Origin: CAWGXG01 sp963826505
Lineage (GTDB): Bacteria; Chloroflexota; Anaerolineae; Aggregatilineales; Aggregatilineaceae
DNA length: 64,000 nucleotides
NCBI GenBank assembly: GCA_963826505.1
Contig: CAWGXG010000006.1
Span: 496,001-560,000 of the forward strand
Direction: 5' to 3'
Shown piece by piece: positions 16,523-25,734 of this stretch. Both the position numbers and the translations under genes were made by a program. The first letter of the stretch is position 1; every line of letters begins with the position of its first letter. Below the pieces are notes generated by a model. It was not told the origin of the DNA. It ran no database searches and was given only the letters and a program-made list of their open reading frames with translations.

Positions 16523-17520
16523 ACACGGTTTTCGATGCCGTCCGCGAAAAACTGCCGCATGCGGTTGTCCGCTACGCTAAGGGCTGCGAGGTGCTGAGCG
16601 AGTCAATCGATGGGTTCGCGGAGGCGGTTGAATTGGCGAAACAGTCCGACGTGGCGATCCTGGTATTGGGTGACAAATCTGGCCTGACCGATGACTGCAC
16701 ATGCGGCGAATCGCGCGATCGCGCTAACTTGAATCTCCCTGGAGTGCAGGAGGATTTGCTGCGCGCGGTGGCCGCTACTGGAACGCCGGTCGTGTTGGTC
16801 CTGGTCAATGGCCGCCCGATGACCATCACCTGGGCCGCCGAGCACATACCGGCGATCGTTGAAGCGTGGCTGCCGGGTGAAGAAGGGGCGAACGCGGTCG
16901 CCGATGTGTTGTTCGGTGACACGAACCCCGGCGGCAAACTGCCGGTCACATTCCCGCGTGATGTTGGCCAGATCCCGCTGTTCTACAATCACAAGCCGTC
17001 TGGTAACCGGTCGCACTGGAAAGAGCATTATGTCGATACCAGTGTTTATCCGCTTTACCCGTTTGGGTTTGGCTTGAGCTATACGCAGTTCGAAATCGAC
17101 AATCTTCGAATCGAGCAGGACACCGTGCAAGCGGATGACACGGTGACGATCCATGTGGATGTCGCCAATGTTGGCCAGCGCTCAGGTGACGAGGTGGTGC
17201 AGCTTTACATTCGTGACACGATATCAAGCGTCACGCGCCCGGTGATGGAGCTCAAAGGGTTCCGGCGCGTGCCCTTGGCTCCTGGCGAGCGCAAAACGGT
17301 CACGTTTGAGCTGCCGGTGAGTGTGCTGGCATTCTACAACCGCGACATGTGTTACGTGATCGAGCCGGGCCGCATTGAGGTTCTGGTTGGTAATTCGGCA
17401 GCGCATATTGCTTGTCAAAGCGCGTTTGAGATCGCCACGGGGACGACCGAAGCAGCGCACAACAAAAGGTTCTTCACGACGACAAGCGTATCGCGAGACG
17501 GCTCAATCGTATCGCCTTAA
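16492..17520 (+). CDS. GH3 glycosidase, C-terminal part (after frameshift)
   Basis: Continuation of the GH3 gene in a second frame; upstream of GTG 16492 the same frame already reads RDSDEVHAVDRPVEM, so the true junction is a single indel near 16465-16490. It carries the rest of the alpha/beta sandwich domain (DVAILVLGDKSGL, LVNGRPMTITW, AWLPGEEGANAVADVLFGD, GGKLPVTFPRDVGQIP), then YPFGFGLSYTQF and a fibronectin-III-like domain (VDVANVGQRSGDEVVQLYI, VMELKGFRRV, F.LPVSVLAFYN). No slippery heptamer is evident, so programmed frameshifting is unlikely. Its TAA overlaps the stop codon of the convergent TPR-like gene. Alone it lacks the nucleophile and would be inactive. Confidence 0.85.
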   Translation: MHAVDRPVEMNTVFDAVREKLPHAVVRYAKGCEVLSESIDGFAEAVELAKQSDVAILVLGDKSGLTDDCTCGESRDRANLNLPGVQEDLLRAVAATGTPVVLVLVNGRPMTITWAAEHIPAIVEAWLPGEEGANAVADVLFGDTNPGGKLPVTFPRDVGQIPLFYNHKPSGNRSHWKEHYVDTSVYPLYPFGFGLSYTQFEIDNLRIEQDTVQADDTVTIHVDVANVGQRSGDEVVQLYIRDTISSVTRPVMELKGFRRVPLAPGERKTVTFELPVSVLAFYNRDMCYVIEPGRIEVLVGNSAAHIACQSAFEIATGTTEAAHNKRFFTTTSVSRDGSIVSP

Positions 17521-18113
17521 TCCATGTCTCTCAGCTTGAAGGCTTCATCGACCAGCTGCACGCGTTTCTTGTACTCGGTTTCGTCTTGAAGCTGGCGATG
17601 AATCTCGATATAACGCTCGCGGACCCGGCGCATATCGTCCGCGAGATATGTGTCGCGCACCCACTGCCGGGCGTTGTCGTCCCAAAGACTGAAAATCTCT
17701 GGCGGAATGGTCTCGAGATGCTCCTTCCAGGCGAGATTCGTGCCATGCCACATGTCGATCTCAGCCTGCTCAATGCCCAGCAGATACGGAATGAGATACA
17801 GATTCAGCAGCATGGTCTCACGCAGTTTTCGCTTGGCAGCTCCCAAATCGCCCGAACGATAGAGCGCCAGACTCCAACAGAGGGCGTTCATGGGATAGTC
17901 GCTGTCATCGGGAAAATTCTGCTCAAACCAGGCATATGACTTGAGCGCGCCTTCCAGGTCATCCATGAGCAGATAGAGAGGTCCGAGCAGGTAACGCTTG
18001 CCATAGCCGTCGCCATAATCACCGTATGTTTCGTACTCTTTGCGCAGCGCACGTTCGTAGCTGCGGATCCGTGCTCGTATCTTCTTTGGATCCTTAGGAA
18101 ACAAGTCCGTCAT
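17517..18113 (-). CDS. TPR-like hypothetical protein
   Basis: A 198-residue soluble helical protein without signal peptide. The central part, LMDDLEGALKSYAWFEQNFPDD followed by ALCWSLALYRSGDLGAAKRKL, reads as two tetratricopeptide-like helix pairs. The C-terminus is highly charged and probably helical (RRVRERYIEIHRQLQDE). I do not recognise a named family. The gene starts 7 bp after the flavin oxidoreductase stop (GGAGTGAGG before the ATG), so it is likely cotranscribed with it. Its stop codon overlaps that of the convergent GH3 gene by 3 bp. Confidence 0.65.
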   Translation of the reverse strand: MTDLFPKDPKKIRARIRSYERALRKEYETYGDYGDGYGKRYLLGPLYLLMDDLEGALKSYAWFEQNFPDDSDYPMNALCWSLALYRSGDLGAAKRKLRETMLLNLYLIPYLLGIEQAEIDMWHGTNLAWKEHLETIPPEIFSLWDDNARQWVRDTYLADDMRRVRERYIEIHRQLQDETEYKKRVQLVDEAFKLRDMD

Positions 18114-18120
18114 GGCAGCC

Positions 18121-19125
18121 TCACTCCTTGTTAGTTAACACGGCTTTGGCGTCAGAAGCCCAGTCCGGGTTAGTCAGCATCGCGCGCCCTATCGCGACCA
18201 AATCAACTTGATGCTCTTGAATGAAACGATCAGCGGAACCTGGATCGGTAATGCCTCCGGCCACAACGACTGGAACACCTGTCACAGAGCGGATAGCGGC
18301 CGCCATCGGCACGAAATAGCCCTGGCTTTGCTTGTCCCAGTCAGGCGGCTGTGCACCGCACAGGCCCCCGGAAATATCCAGTAGATCTACACCGGCAGCA
18401 ACCAACGCTTGCGCAGCGCGCTGGCCGCCTTCTGCTGTGAGGCCGCCCGCCATGTAGTCGTTGGCACCCAGTCGATAGAGTAGGAGATGTTTGTCGTCAA
18501 CAATTTCCCGAACGGCTGTGACTATTTCTAGCGGAAAACGGAGACGGCCTTCCGCGTTGGAGCCATAATGGTCAGCGCGTTGGTTGGTGAGCGGGGATAG
18601 AAACTGGCCCAACAGATAACCGTGCGCGCCATGAATCTCGACGAAGTCAAATCCGGCGTCCAACGCGCGCTGTGCAGCCGCGACGAACGCATCTCGAATC
18701 TGGCGCATCTGGTCTTGTGTCAGCGCAATCGCGGGCTCGTGCCCGCCCGGTATCATTAACGTCGAAGGCGCCAGTGGCTGAGTACCGGCCGTGGCGTCGG
18801 TCGCCTTGCCGCCGCCGTGGGTGATCTGGATGCCCACTACTGCGCCAGTGGCTTTGATTTCTCTGGCCAATTGGCTGAGACCTGGAATCAGCTCATCGTG
18901 ATGGATGCCTAGTTGGTTTTGGTTGACTCGACCGTCCACCCGCACATAAGCGTGCTCCACGATGACCATGCCGACACCGGCCGCTGCCCGCCGCACGTAA
19001 TGTTGGATGTGAGCCTGTGTGACTGCCCCGCTGCCATCAGATAGATTGTTTGCCATAGGGGGCAAAACAATCCGATTGCGCAAGGTGAAGTTCTTGATGG
19101 CGAGCGGTGAAAAGAGTCCAGTCAT
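18121..19125 (-). CDS. NADH:flavin oxidoreductase, old yellow enzyme family
   Basis: A 334-residue FMN-dependent TIM barrel. Hallmarks are the start LFSPLAIKNFTLRNRIVLPPM, GIQITHGGGKA (the segment with FMN-contacting Gln and substrate-contacting His), GFDFVEIHGAHGYLLGQFLSP, the NQRxDxYGG-like NQRADHYGSNAEGR, and the phosphate-binding end VVAGGITDP and AIGRAMLTNPDW. It reduces activated C=C bonds or related substrates using NAD(P)H. It lacks the FeS and second flavin domain of 2,4-dienoyl-CoA reductases, so it is a short, YqjM-like or xenobiotic-reductase-like form. GAGGGG precedes the ATG. The physiological substrate is unknown. Confidence 0.85.
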   Translation of the reverse strand: MTGLFSPLAIKNFTLRNRIVLPPMANNLSDGSGAVTQAHIQHYVRRAAAGVGMVIVEHAYVRVDGRVNQNQLGIHHDELIPGLSQLAREIKATGAVVGIQITHGGGKATDATAGTQPLAPSTLMIPGGHEPAIALTQDQMRQIRDAFVAAAQRALDAGFDFVEIHGAHGYLLGQFLSPLTNQRADHYGSNAEGRLRFPLEIVTAVREIVDDKHLLLYRLGANDYMAGGLTAEGGQRAAQALVAAGVDLLDISGGLCGAQPPDWDKQSQGYFVPMAAAIRSVTGVPVVVAGGITDPGSADRFIQEHQVDLVAIGRAMLTNPDWASDAKAVLTNKE

Positions 19126-19467
19126 CGTAATGTCCCCTCTATGTTTGCAAACTGATTGGGTTCTGTTGAGCAGTAACGAGAAGGCTCTTCACGCGCGAAT
19201 CGGCACGCTTGTAGCTTGTTCGTCCCGCTAATCTGAACGCTATTCTACCCTGAAACGAGTACAAATGATCGGGTCGTCAAGAAAGGAGATGATTCGATTT
19301 CAGTTGTTTGTCGCGCGTCCCCAAATGACCGGGCCGATACGTCGTGTGCGCGGACTCTTCGTCTCTACCTGACGCCCCTCTGCAACACGACTCTGGCTAA
19401 AACGTATAGTCAGTTGGAGACACTGAGTTCTTTTTTTGTTTGTTCCCCTGGAGATTGAGGTTTATCT
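19126..19467. other. intergenic region between divergent genes
   Basis: About 340 bp between the leftward oxidoreductase and the rightward FtsX-type permease. No open frame with family character, no RNA gene and no repeat seen. The run of T at 19431-19437 and the GAGG before ATG 19468 belong to the leader of the permease. Confidence 0.4.
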
Positions 19468-21921
19468 ATGCTGAGGACCCGCTCTCGCAAGATCTTGCGC
19501 GATATTCTCTCGCGCAAAGGGCGTACGGTGCTGGTTGTATTGAGCATCCTGGTGGGTGTGTTCGGCGTCACGGTTATGGTGAGTTTGTCCGATCTCATCA
19601 CGCGCCAGCTCAAAGCCGACCTGAAATCCGAACAAATATCGCATAACCATGTGTATGTAGTGGCGCCCGGTGGGACCATTACACTAGATGACAACCTGGT
19701 CTATTTCGACCACATTCGCCAGTTGCCGAACGTGGTCGATGTCGAGGGGCAGGCGGTGTATCCAGTTTACTGGCAGAAAGCTGGTGCAGAAAACCGGGCT
19801 GAATATTCCGACGGTTTCATAGTTGCCTTCACCGAGCCGTTCGGTCAGGTGAATCTGGAGCCGATAGCGCGTGTTACCCAGGGGCGTTATCCCAATCCTG
19901 GCGTGAACGAAATCGCCGTCGAACAGCGGTTTGCCGACGCGCATGGGATCGGGGTAGGGGATCAGTTAGCTTTTCGCCCGTTAGGCAACTCGTCCGATCT
20001 GGTCCCCGCCTGGACGGTGGTGGGGTTGGTGCTGCACCCCTATTTCACGATTTCCCCGGCACTTGGTGACCAGATTCCGCCGGAGGACGCCGTCTATGCC
20101 AATTATGCCGACGCCCAGCAGATTGTCGGGTTTCCCGGTTTGACGGCGATTCACCTGCGTTATACCAGCCTCAACGCTGCCAAAGAAGGGGCCGAGGCGC
20201 TATCGGCACTCCTGGCGGCGGATACACCTTATGTGGCCATCTCCAATTTTTATGACGATCCTGATAGCAACTTTCTGTTGGATGTGGTCAGCCAGGTGAC
20301 GAACGTGTTCGCGGCGCTGGGCGCGATTGCGATGGTGGTGTCCGGCTTCCTGGTGACGAACGTCATCAACACGATCGTTCTCGAACAGAAAAAACAGATC
20401 GGCGTGATGAAGTCACTGGGCGCGACATTCTGGGATATGCTGGTCGTTTACGCAGGTATCGCCCTGATTTACGGCGTCATTGGTACCTTGTTAGGCGTGT
20501 TGATTGCCATCCCCATCGCAGGCTGGATGGCCGAGTCGCTGGCGACCTACGCCTTCACCTACATTAATGGCATCCACCTGTCAGCGGTGGGCATTGGGGT
20601 GGGTGTCATTATGGGGCTGCTCGTCCCGGTTCTCGCAGCGTTTCTCCCGGTGCTGAACGGTACACGGGTAACGATCTTGCAGGCTATCACGGATCTGGGC
20701 ATTAGCTCGAACTGGGGGAAGAGCCGAATAAGCCGGCTGATCGGCCGTCTGCCCTTCCCTCGCACGATCATTCATGCCTTGAGCAACCTGTGGCAGAAAA
20801 AAGGCCGGCTGGTGCTCACCGGGCTGGCGCTGACCTTCGCGGTCGCAGCGTTTATGGGCACGACGGCGGAAGTAACCTCGCTGCGCGATGTGATCGACAG
20901 CATTTACAACTCAACTAATTTCGAAATTGGCGTCGCGCCGTTGCAAGCGCAAGACACCGCGACTCTCACCCATCTGATCCTGGACAACATGCCGGAAGCG
21001 GAGGCCGTCTATCCCGGTGGAACAGTGGCGGTCGGGTTAGCCGGTTATGAAAGCAGCGATACTTTCAACGAGGGTTCGAATCAGGCGCAAGTGTTGGGAA
21101 TAGACCCGGCAAACCCGCCCCTGAATTTCGCGTTGATTGCAGGCACGGGCTGGCAGAATGATCCGAACCAGCAGGGGGTGATCATCTCACGCACTATCGC
21201 CAGCAGCCTAGGCAATAGTGTGGGCGATACGTTGCATTTCAGCTACGGCGATCGCAGCGCGGACTATGCGATCATCGGCGTGCAGGATTACCCATTTGAC
21301 CAGGTGTATATGGATTGGCGCGCGCTGGCGACGCTCACGGGCTACACGGACGCGGCAGGTCAGCCGTTGGCGGGCTATTTCTTCGTCAACCTGAAGGGTG
21401 ATCCAGGCATCAACGCGGTGGACCGGCAGATGGATCGGCTGGCCGCCATTCTCAATGCCAACAGCATACAGGCGACTCTGGTCAACCAGATCAAGACGCA
21501 GGATAACGGCGCGCAGAGTATCAACGTGTTTGGCATCATGTTTAACACGATGTCGGCTGTGATGGCTGCCGTCGGCGCGATTGGGTTGCTGGCTGTGCTT
21601 TCAATGGCCGTCTACGAACGCCAGCGCGAGATCGGCGTGATGCGCTCGGTCGGCGCGGGATCGTGGACGATCATGAGCCAGTTTCTGGTGGAGGGTGTCC
21701 TGGTGGGCGTGGCCGCCTGGATTGCCGCCGTGCCGCTGAGTTATGGGCTGGGCTACGGCCTCAATCAAGTGCTGCCTTTCGACTACGTGACCTATGTCTT
21801 TCCGCCGATGGTGCTGGCGATCGGACTGGCCGGTGTAGTGCTGATCGCGGGGGTAGCCAGCCTGTGGCCGTCGTTAGCGGCTTCACGCAAAACGGTGAGT
21901 GACATTCTGCGTTACCAGTGA
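19468..21921 (+). CDS. FtsX-type ABC transporter permease without adjacent ATPase
   Basis: An 817-residue protein with two FtsX-like permease units. An N-terminal membrane helix (VLVVLSILVGVFGVTVMVSL) is followed by a MacB-like periplasmic domain. Three helices follow at about residues 270-410 (FAALGAIAMVVSGFLVTNVI, LEQKKQIGVMKSLGA, then two Gly/Val-rich segments). A second unit has an N-terminal helix (LVLTGLALTFAVAAFMGTT), another periplasmic domain, and a final three-helix block with ERQREIGVMRSVGAG. The two EQKKQIGVMKSLGA/ERQREIGVMRSVGA segments are the cytoplasmic coupling loops for a LolD/MacB-type ATPase. No ATPase gene flanks it here, so the partner is encoded elsewhere. Function is probably lipoprotein, lipid or peptide extrusion; the substrate is unknown. 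Confidence 0.82.
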   Translation: MLRTRSRKILRDILSRKGRTVLVVLSILVGVFGVTVMVSLSDLITRQLKADLKSEQISHNHVYVVAPGGTITLDDNLVYFDHIRQLPNVVDVEGQAVYPVYWQKAGAENRAEYSDGFIVAFTEPFGQVNLEPIARVTQGRYPNPGVNEIAVEQRFADAHGIGVGDQLAFRPLGNSSDLVPAWTVVGLVLHPYFTISPALGDQIPPEDAVYANYADAQQIVGFPGLTAIHLRYTSLNAAKEGAEALSALLAADTPYVAISNFYDDPDSNFLLDVVSQVTNVFAALGAIAMVVSGFLVTNVINTIVLEQKKQIGVMKSLGATFWDMLVVYAGIALIYGVIGTLLGVLIAIPIAGWMAESLATYAFTYINGIHLSAVGIGVGVIMGLLVPVLAAFLPVLNGTRVTILQAITDLGISSNWGKSRISRLIGRLPFPRTIIHALSNLWQKKGRLVLTGLALTFAVAAFMGTTAEVTSLRDVIDSIYNSTNFEIGVAPLQAQDTATLTHLILDNMPEAEAVYPGGTVAVGLAGYESSDTFNEGSNQAQVLGIDPANPPLNFALIAGTGWQNDPNQQGVIISRTIASSLGNSVGDTLHFSYGDRSADYAIIGVQDYPFDQVYMDWRALATLTGYTDAAGQPLAGYFFVNLKGDPGINAVDRQMDRLAAILNANSIQATLVNQIKTQDNGAQSINVFGIMFNTMSAVMAAVGAIGLLAVLSMAVYERQREIGVMRSVGAGSWTIMSQFLVEGVLVGVAAWIAAVPLSYGLGYGLNQVLPFDYVTYVFPPMVLAIGLAGVVLIAGVASLWPSLAASRKTVSDILRYQ

Positions 21922-22165
21922 ACGGGGGACTCGCAACCGCCAGAGCCATGCCTTGGGCAAGCTGAGCGGTCGCCCCATCAAGCGCCATCGCCTAACGCGC
22001 GCAAGGGTCACGTATCCTCGTCCTGGTCCTTTTCCGCTCCGGCGGTGAGCCCGGGGTGGGCACTCTTGCGCAAAGAGTCCGATCAAATTGACCGGATCAC
22101 CGTAACGATCGCCACCACATCTTCGATCCAACATGCTGCATGAACAATGAAAATCTTTGCAGCTT
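21922..22165. other. non-coding spacer
   Basis: The roughly 245 bp after the permease stop show no gene, terminator-like hairpin with U-run, or repeat that I can support. The remaining bases before the GntR gene carry its operator and promoter. Confidence 0.35.
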
Positions 22166-22216
22166 ATTGTATCCGGAATGCAATATGTTGAATGTTACGA
22201 TTGATTGTGCTATAAT
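22166..22216 (+). promoter_or_regulatory. gntR promoter with operator-like motif
   Basis: TTGAAT (22188-22193) and TATAAT (22211-22216) have an ideal 17-bp spacer. Just upstream, ATTGTAT (22166-22172) and ATGCAAT (22178-22184) form an imperfect inverted repeat. The block ATGCAATATGTTG (22178-22190) recurs with one mismatch at 25759-25771 in front of dhaK. The overlap with the -35 suggests autoregulation. Confidence 0.6.
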
Positions 22217-22260
22217 GCGCGCACAAACAACGATCAGATAGAATCATCGGGTACACTAAA

Positions 22261-22935
22261 ATGAGCACAACTTCCGCATCGCGAGGAAAAATCACCTACG
22301 TTTCGTTGACCGATGAGTGTTACACTCGTATAAAGGATGACATCCTCAACAACATCCTTCCTTGGGGGGAGCAGTTGGATGTTGCCCAGATTGCTGAAGA
22401 CTTCGGCGTGAGCCGGTCCCCAGTGGTCAAGGCGGTTGAACGCCTGGCCCACGAGAGATTGGTCGAAATACGCCCCAATAAGGGTAGTTACGTCCTCACA
22501 CCGACGGCCCGCGACATTGACGAAGTGACCGAACTGCGGATCGCGGTCGAGCGATTGGCGTGCGCGCTGGCTTATGCGAAGCACTACGACCAACTCTTGG
22601 CAATGCTCGATGAAAATGAGCAACAATTGTCGGACCACGAGGCCCAGCAAGGTGAGATCCCCTTTGGGACGTTTCTCGAATACGATCGCGAGTTCCACCT
22701 CATCTTTGCTCGTCTGGCGGATAACCAGCGGCTTATGGATGTATTCGAGATCGTACGCAATCAAGCGGAGTTGTTCCGAACCAGAACATACCTCGGACCA
22801 CAGACTCGGCGGGCGATCGATCGTCACCAGGAAGTGGCAACCCATCTGAGAAATCAACAACTGCCGGAGGCGCTCAATACGCTGCAGGAGCATATAGAAG
22901 AAGTGCGCCTCGATACGCTTTCAACCCTGACGTAA
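22261..22935 (+). CDS. GntR-family transcriptional regulator (FadR/FCD type)
   Basis: A 224-residue regulator. The winged helix at about residues 15-75 includes LNNILPWGEQLDVAQIAEDF, GVSRSPVVKAVERLAHERL and VEIRPNKGSYV. The FCD effector domain (about 85-215) is all-helical, with VTELRIAVERLACALA, the DREFHLIFARLADN metal-site helix and a C-terminal RHQEVATHLRNQ helix; conserved Asp/His residues usually coordinate a metal and a carboxylate ligand. It faces the dhaK-dhaL-AKR operon, and both promoters share a 13-bp motif, so this operon is the likely target. The effector may be a short sugar acid or ketose derivative, which is inference. Confidence 0.85.
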   Translation: MSTTSASRGKITYVSLTDECYTRIKDDILNNILPWGEQLDVAQIAEDFGVSRSPVVKAVERLAHERLVEIRPNKGSYVLTPTARDIDEVTELRIAVERLACALAYAKHYDQLLAMLDENEQQLSDHEAQQGEIPFGTFLEYDREFHLIFARLADNQRLMDVFEIVRNQAELFRTRTYLGPQTRRAIDRHQEVATHLRNQQLPEALNTLQEHIEEVRLDTLSTLT

Positions 22936-23001
22936 GGCGACCTGAGACGAAACCTACCCCAATCCAGAGTTTTGAGCGCTGGATTGAGGTAAGGTACGGT
23001 G

Positions 23002-23967
23002 TCATATGCTCAGAAGCGCGTCGATGTCTTTCATTTGTTGTTGGGTGAGCGGGCCGAATTTTAGTGCTCCGGCGTTGTCTTCGACTTGCCGGATGGATTT
23101 AAAGCCAGGAATAGGGATGGCCCGATCCGAATGGGCCCACAACCATCCCAACGCAGCCTGCGCCAGACTCCGTCCATCCTGGGTGAGTACTGCGCGCAGC
23201 TTGTCGAGCCCGGCGATCTGTTTGGCTTGCGCACCCTGTTTGAAGTCCCAATCGCGGCGTACGTCGTTATCGGGAAGCTTCGAGTTTGCGTCAAATTTCC
23301 CGGTTAAGAGCCCTCTGGCCAGCGGCCCCCGAATAACACCCGCCAGGTCATGTTCCGCCAACAGCGCGACCATGGCATCGTTGCGTTCAAACAGGTTGAG
23401 CTGGAATTGCACCGCCGTGCAGTGTGACCCTTGCGCAAAAAGGCGGGCTCGTTCGGGATCGTCCGTGCTCCACGCGTAAAAGCGAATTTTGCCTTCTTGC
23501 GCCAGATCCTCTAAGGTTTCGCGGATTTCAACGGCCTGATCCAGGCTGGCGTCTCCTATATGGAGCTGGTAGAGATCGATGTAATCGGTGGCCAGCCGCA
23601 CCAGGGAGTATTCGCAGGACTTCCGTATATGGGCAGGGCTGAGGTCCGTTCCCGTAAACTGGCCCGCGCCATCCCGAAAGATGCGCCCAAACTTCGTCGC
23701 GATGACGACTTTGTCGCGCCGCCCTTCCAGGGCAATCCCTAACACGCGTTCGCTGTGCCCGGTACCGTAGACATTGGCTGTGTCCCAGAACGTGACGCCC
23801 AAGTCTAGCGCACGGTGGATGGCCCGAATGGACTGCGCGTCGTCGATGTCGCCCCAACCAACGGGCGTTCCGTCCGGCGAAAGGAATGGCCCTCCAATCG
23901 CCCAACACCCCAGACCCAAACCGCTGACTTCGATACCGCTGCGTCCCAATGTTCGCGTAAAGACCAT
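23002..23967 (-). CDS. aldo/keto reductase
   Basis: A 321-residue NAD(P)H-dependent TIM-barrel oxidoreductase. The catalytic tetrad is visible: Asp in TFWDTANVYG, Tyr in the same motif, Lys in VIATKFG and His in LYQLHIGD. The C-terminal cofactor segment is AIPIPGFKSIRQVEDNAGAL. The start MVFTRTLGRSGIEVSGLGLG is typical of the YajO/Tas-like group. It is the last gene of the leftward dhaK-dhaL-AKR run, 11 bp after the DhaL stop. In this context it could interconvert a keto-triose or ketose with its alcohol before or after phosphorylation; the substrate is not determined by sequence. Confidence 0.85.
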   Translation of the reverse strand: MVFTRTLGRSGIEVSGLGLGCWAIGGPFLSPDGTPVGWGDIDDAQSIRAIHRALDLGVTFWDTANVYGTGHSERVLGIALEGRRDKVVIATKFGRIFRDGAGQFTGTDLSPAHIRKSCEYSLVRLATDYIDLYQLHIGDASLDQAVEIRETLEDLAQEGKIRFYAWSTDDPERARLFAQGSHCTAVQFQLNLFERNDAMVALLAEHDLAGVIRGPLARGLLTGKFDANSKLPDNDVRRDWDFKQGAQAKQIAGLDKLRAVLTQDGRSLAQAALGWLWAHSDRAIPIPGFKSIRQVEDNAGALKFGPLTQQQMKDIDALLSI

Positions 23968-23978
23968 GTGGTTTTCCT

Positions 23979-24650
23979 TTATTCGTCGTCCGGTGCTATG
24001 GTGGAACCGGGCTCGCTATACTCTGTTTCTAACACGGCTTCAATGATCGCAACCACCAAAACCGTACCGGGATCGGGTTGATTTTCAGTGCGCTCACCGA
24101 CCCAGGCGGCTCGTCCAATCTTGCTCCGGCTGGCGATGACCGAATCGCGACCGTGGCGGGCGGCGTCGAGCATCTGTTGAGCGGCGTCTTTGAGGCTGGC
24201 ATCTGTTTGAATGGCGGCGCTAAACGCCTCGGCGGCCGGATGAAGGGCGTCGACAATAGTTTTGTCTCCCGGTTTCGCTTTACCGCGCTCCTGAATGCCC
24301 ACATCCGCTGCGGTCAGCATACGGGCGATAGTGGACTCGTCCAGGCTCGTGAGGCCCTGGGCTTCTTTGCCCGCGCGCATCAAGGCGGTGGCGATAAGCG
24401 TGCCCAGGCTGCTCGATGCCGCGCGGTTGACTGCCATGCCCAACCCAATGAGATATTTTCCCAAATTGCCCTCGGGTTGGCTGTTACCCAAGTATTCCTT
24501 GATGCCAGCCCCGCACTTTGACGCGGAGATGCCGGTGTCGCCGTCACCGAGCGCCGCATCCAGGCGGTTGAGCGTGTCGCGCAGCGCGATCATCTGATTG
24601 GCCGCGCGCTCAATCGCCGCTACGATTTGCGCTGCTTCAACTGTCGCCAT
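23979..24650 (-). CDS. dhaL: dihydroxyacetone kinase DhaL-type ATP-binding subunit
   Basis: A 223-residue DhaL-domain protein, an eight-helix barrel that binds ADP/ATP through Mg2+ coordinated by Asp residues in LDAALGDGDTGISAS. NRAASSSLGTLIATAL and the KPGDKTIVDAL and ASRSKIGRAAWVGERT motifs are characteristic. ATG 24650 (AGGAGGG 9 nt upstream) is the real start; the open frame continues into dhaK without similarity. With DhaK it makes a two-part ketose kinase. No PTS DhaM or HPr gene is adjacent, so it probably uses ATP directly. Target may be dihydroxyacetone or a tetrulose such as erythrulose. Confidence 0.88.
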   Translation of the reverse strand: MATVEAAQIVAAIERAANQMIALRDTLNRLDAALGDGDTGISASKCGAGIKEYLGNSQPEGNLGKYLIGLGMAVNRAASSSLGTLIATALMRAGKEAQGLTSLDESTIARMLTAADVGIQERGKAKPGDKTIVDALHPAAEAFSAAIQTDASLKDAAQQMLDAARHGRDSVIASRSKIGRAAWVGERTENQPDPGTVLVVAIIEAVLETEYSEPGSTIAPDDE

Positions 24651-24663
24651 GATCGCTGCCCTC

Positions 24664-25665
24664 CTACGGCTGGACGAAGAACGGAGATTGGGCTGGATGA
24701 TCGAGCAGATCGGCCAACTCGTCATCCAGGCGGAAGAGGGTCAGCGACGCGCCTGCCATCTCCATACTGGTGGCAAATTCACCCACATACGCCCTGTGAA
24801 TCGTGACGCCGCTTTCCACCAACAGGCCATGCGTTTTCCGGTAAAGGATATAAAGCTCTTCGGGCGGAGTAGCGCCGAGGCCGTTGACCATCACCGCGAC
24901 CCGGTCGCCGGATTGAAGCGGCATGTCAGCCAGGATTGCATGCGTCATGCGTTCGGCGATCTCGTCTGCCGTCTGGAGCTTTTCGCGTTTTATCCCCGGT
25001 TCGCCATGAATGCCCATGCCGATTTCCATTTCATCGTCGTCGATTGTGAACGTCGGGCGACCGGCAGCGGGCACGGTACATGGCGAAAGCGCTACGCCCA
25101 TAGTGCGGATGTTGTCGAGCGCGTGGCGCGTGACGGCTTCCACTTCGTCTAGTGAGCCGCCCAGATCTGCTTTTGCCCCGGCAATTTTGAATGCGAACAC
25201 CATCCCTGCCACACCGCGTCGACGGTCGGCTTCTTCCGGCGGGGCCGAAGCCACATCATCCCGCACCAGTACGGTATGGACTGTAATGCCGTCCATGTCG
25301 GCCAACTCCGCCGCCATATCGAAATTCATCACGTCACCACCGTAGTTGCCGTAGATAAAGAGGACGCCCTTTCCGCCGTGAATACGTTGGACGACCTCAA
25401 GCATGGTTTCCGAGCTGGGGGAGGCGAAAACATCTCCGACCGCGCAGCCATCCAACAACCCCTTGCCGACGTAACCCAAAAACACCGGCAGGTGGCCGGA
25501 ACCGCCGCCAGTTGCCAGCGCGACTTTGCCCTGGACAGGGGCACCGGCACGCACGATGGAATGGGGGTTATCGGCGGCAAAGGTCAATTGATCGGGATGT
25601 GCTTTGAGCAACCCCTCCAGCATCTCTTGTACGAACAGATCGGGATCATTAATTATCTTCTTCAT
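24664..25665 (-). CDS. dhaK: dihydroxyacetone kinase DhaK-type substrate-binding subunit
   Basis: A 333-residue DhaK-domain protein. The substrate ketone is bound covalently by a His, here H220 in GMGIHGEPG. TGGGSGHLPVFLGYVGKGLLDG and FIYGNYGGDVMNFDMA are the other substrate-site motifs, and LGATPPEELYI lies in the second subdomain. Length equals the family norm. The gene heads a leftward operon with dhaL (13-bp gap) and an aldo/keto reductase. The promoter carries a motif shared with the facing GntR gene. Close homologues include erythrulose kinases, so tetrulose kinase activity is a real alternative to dihydroxyacetone kinase. Confidence 0.88.
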   Translation of the reverse strand: MKKIINDPDLFVQEMLEGLLKAHPDQLTFAADNPHSIVRAGAPVQGKVALATGGGSGHLPVFLGYVGKGLLDGCAVGDVFASPSSETMLEVVQRIHGGKGVLFIYGNYGGDVMNFDMAAELADMDGITVHTVLVRDDVASAPPEEADRRRGVAGMVFAFKIAGAKADLGGSLDEVEAVTRHALDNIRTMGVALSPCTVPAAGRPTFTIDDDEMEIGMGIHGEPGIKREKLQTADEIAERMTHAILADMPLQSGDRVAVMVNGLGATPPEELYILYRKTHGLLVESGVTIHRAYVGEFATSMEMAGASLTLFRLDDELADLLDHPAQSPFFVQP

Positions 25666-25734
25666 CTAATTTCCTCTTTCTGCAAAGCGCAGGATAATAT
25701 TCGCAGGGATCCGCTATTGCCGAAGTGTACCCGC

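Noticed and set aside
16450..16530. Programmed frameshift in the GH3 gene
   Set aside because: No slippery heptamer or downstream stimulatory structure could be recognised near the junction.
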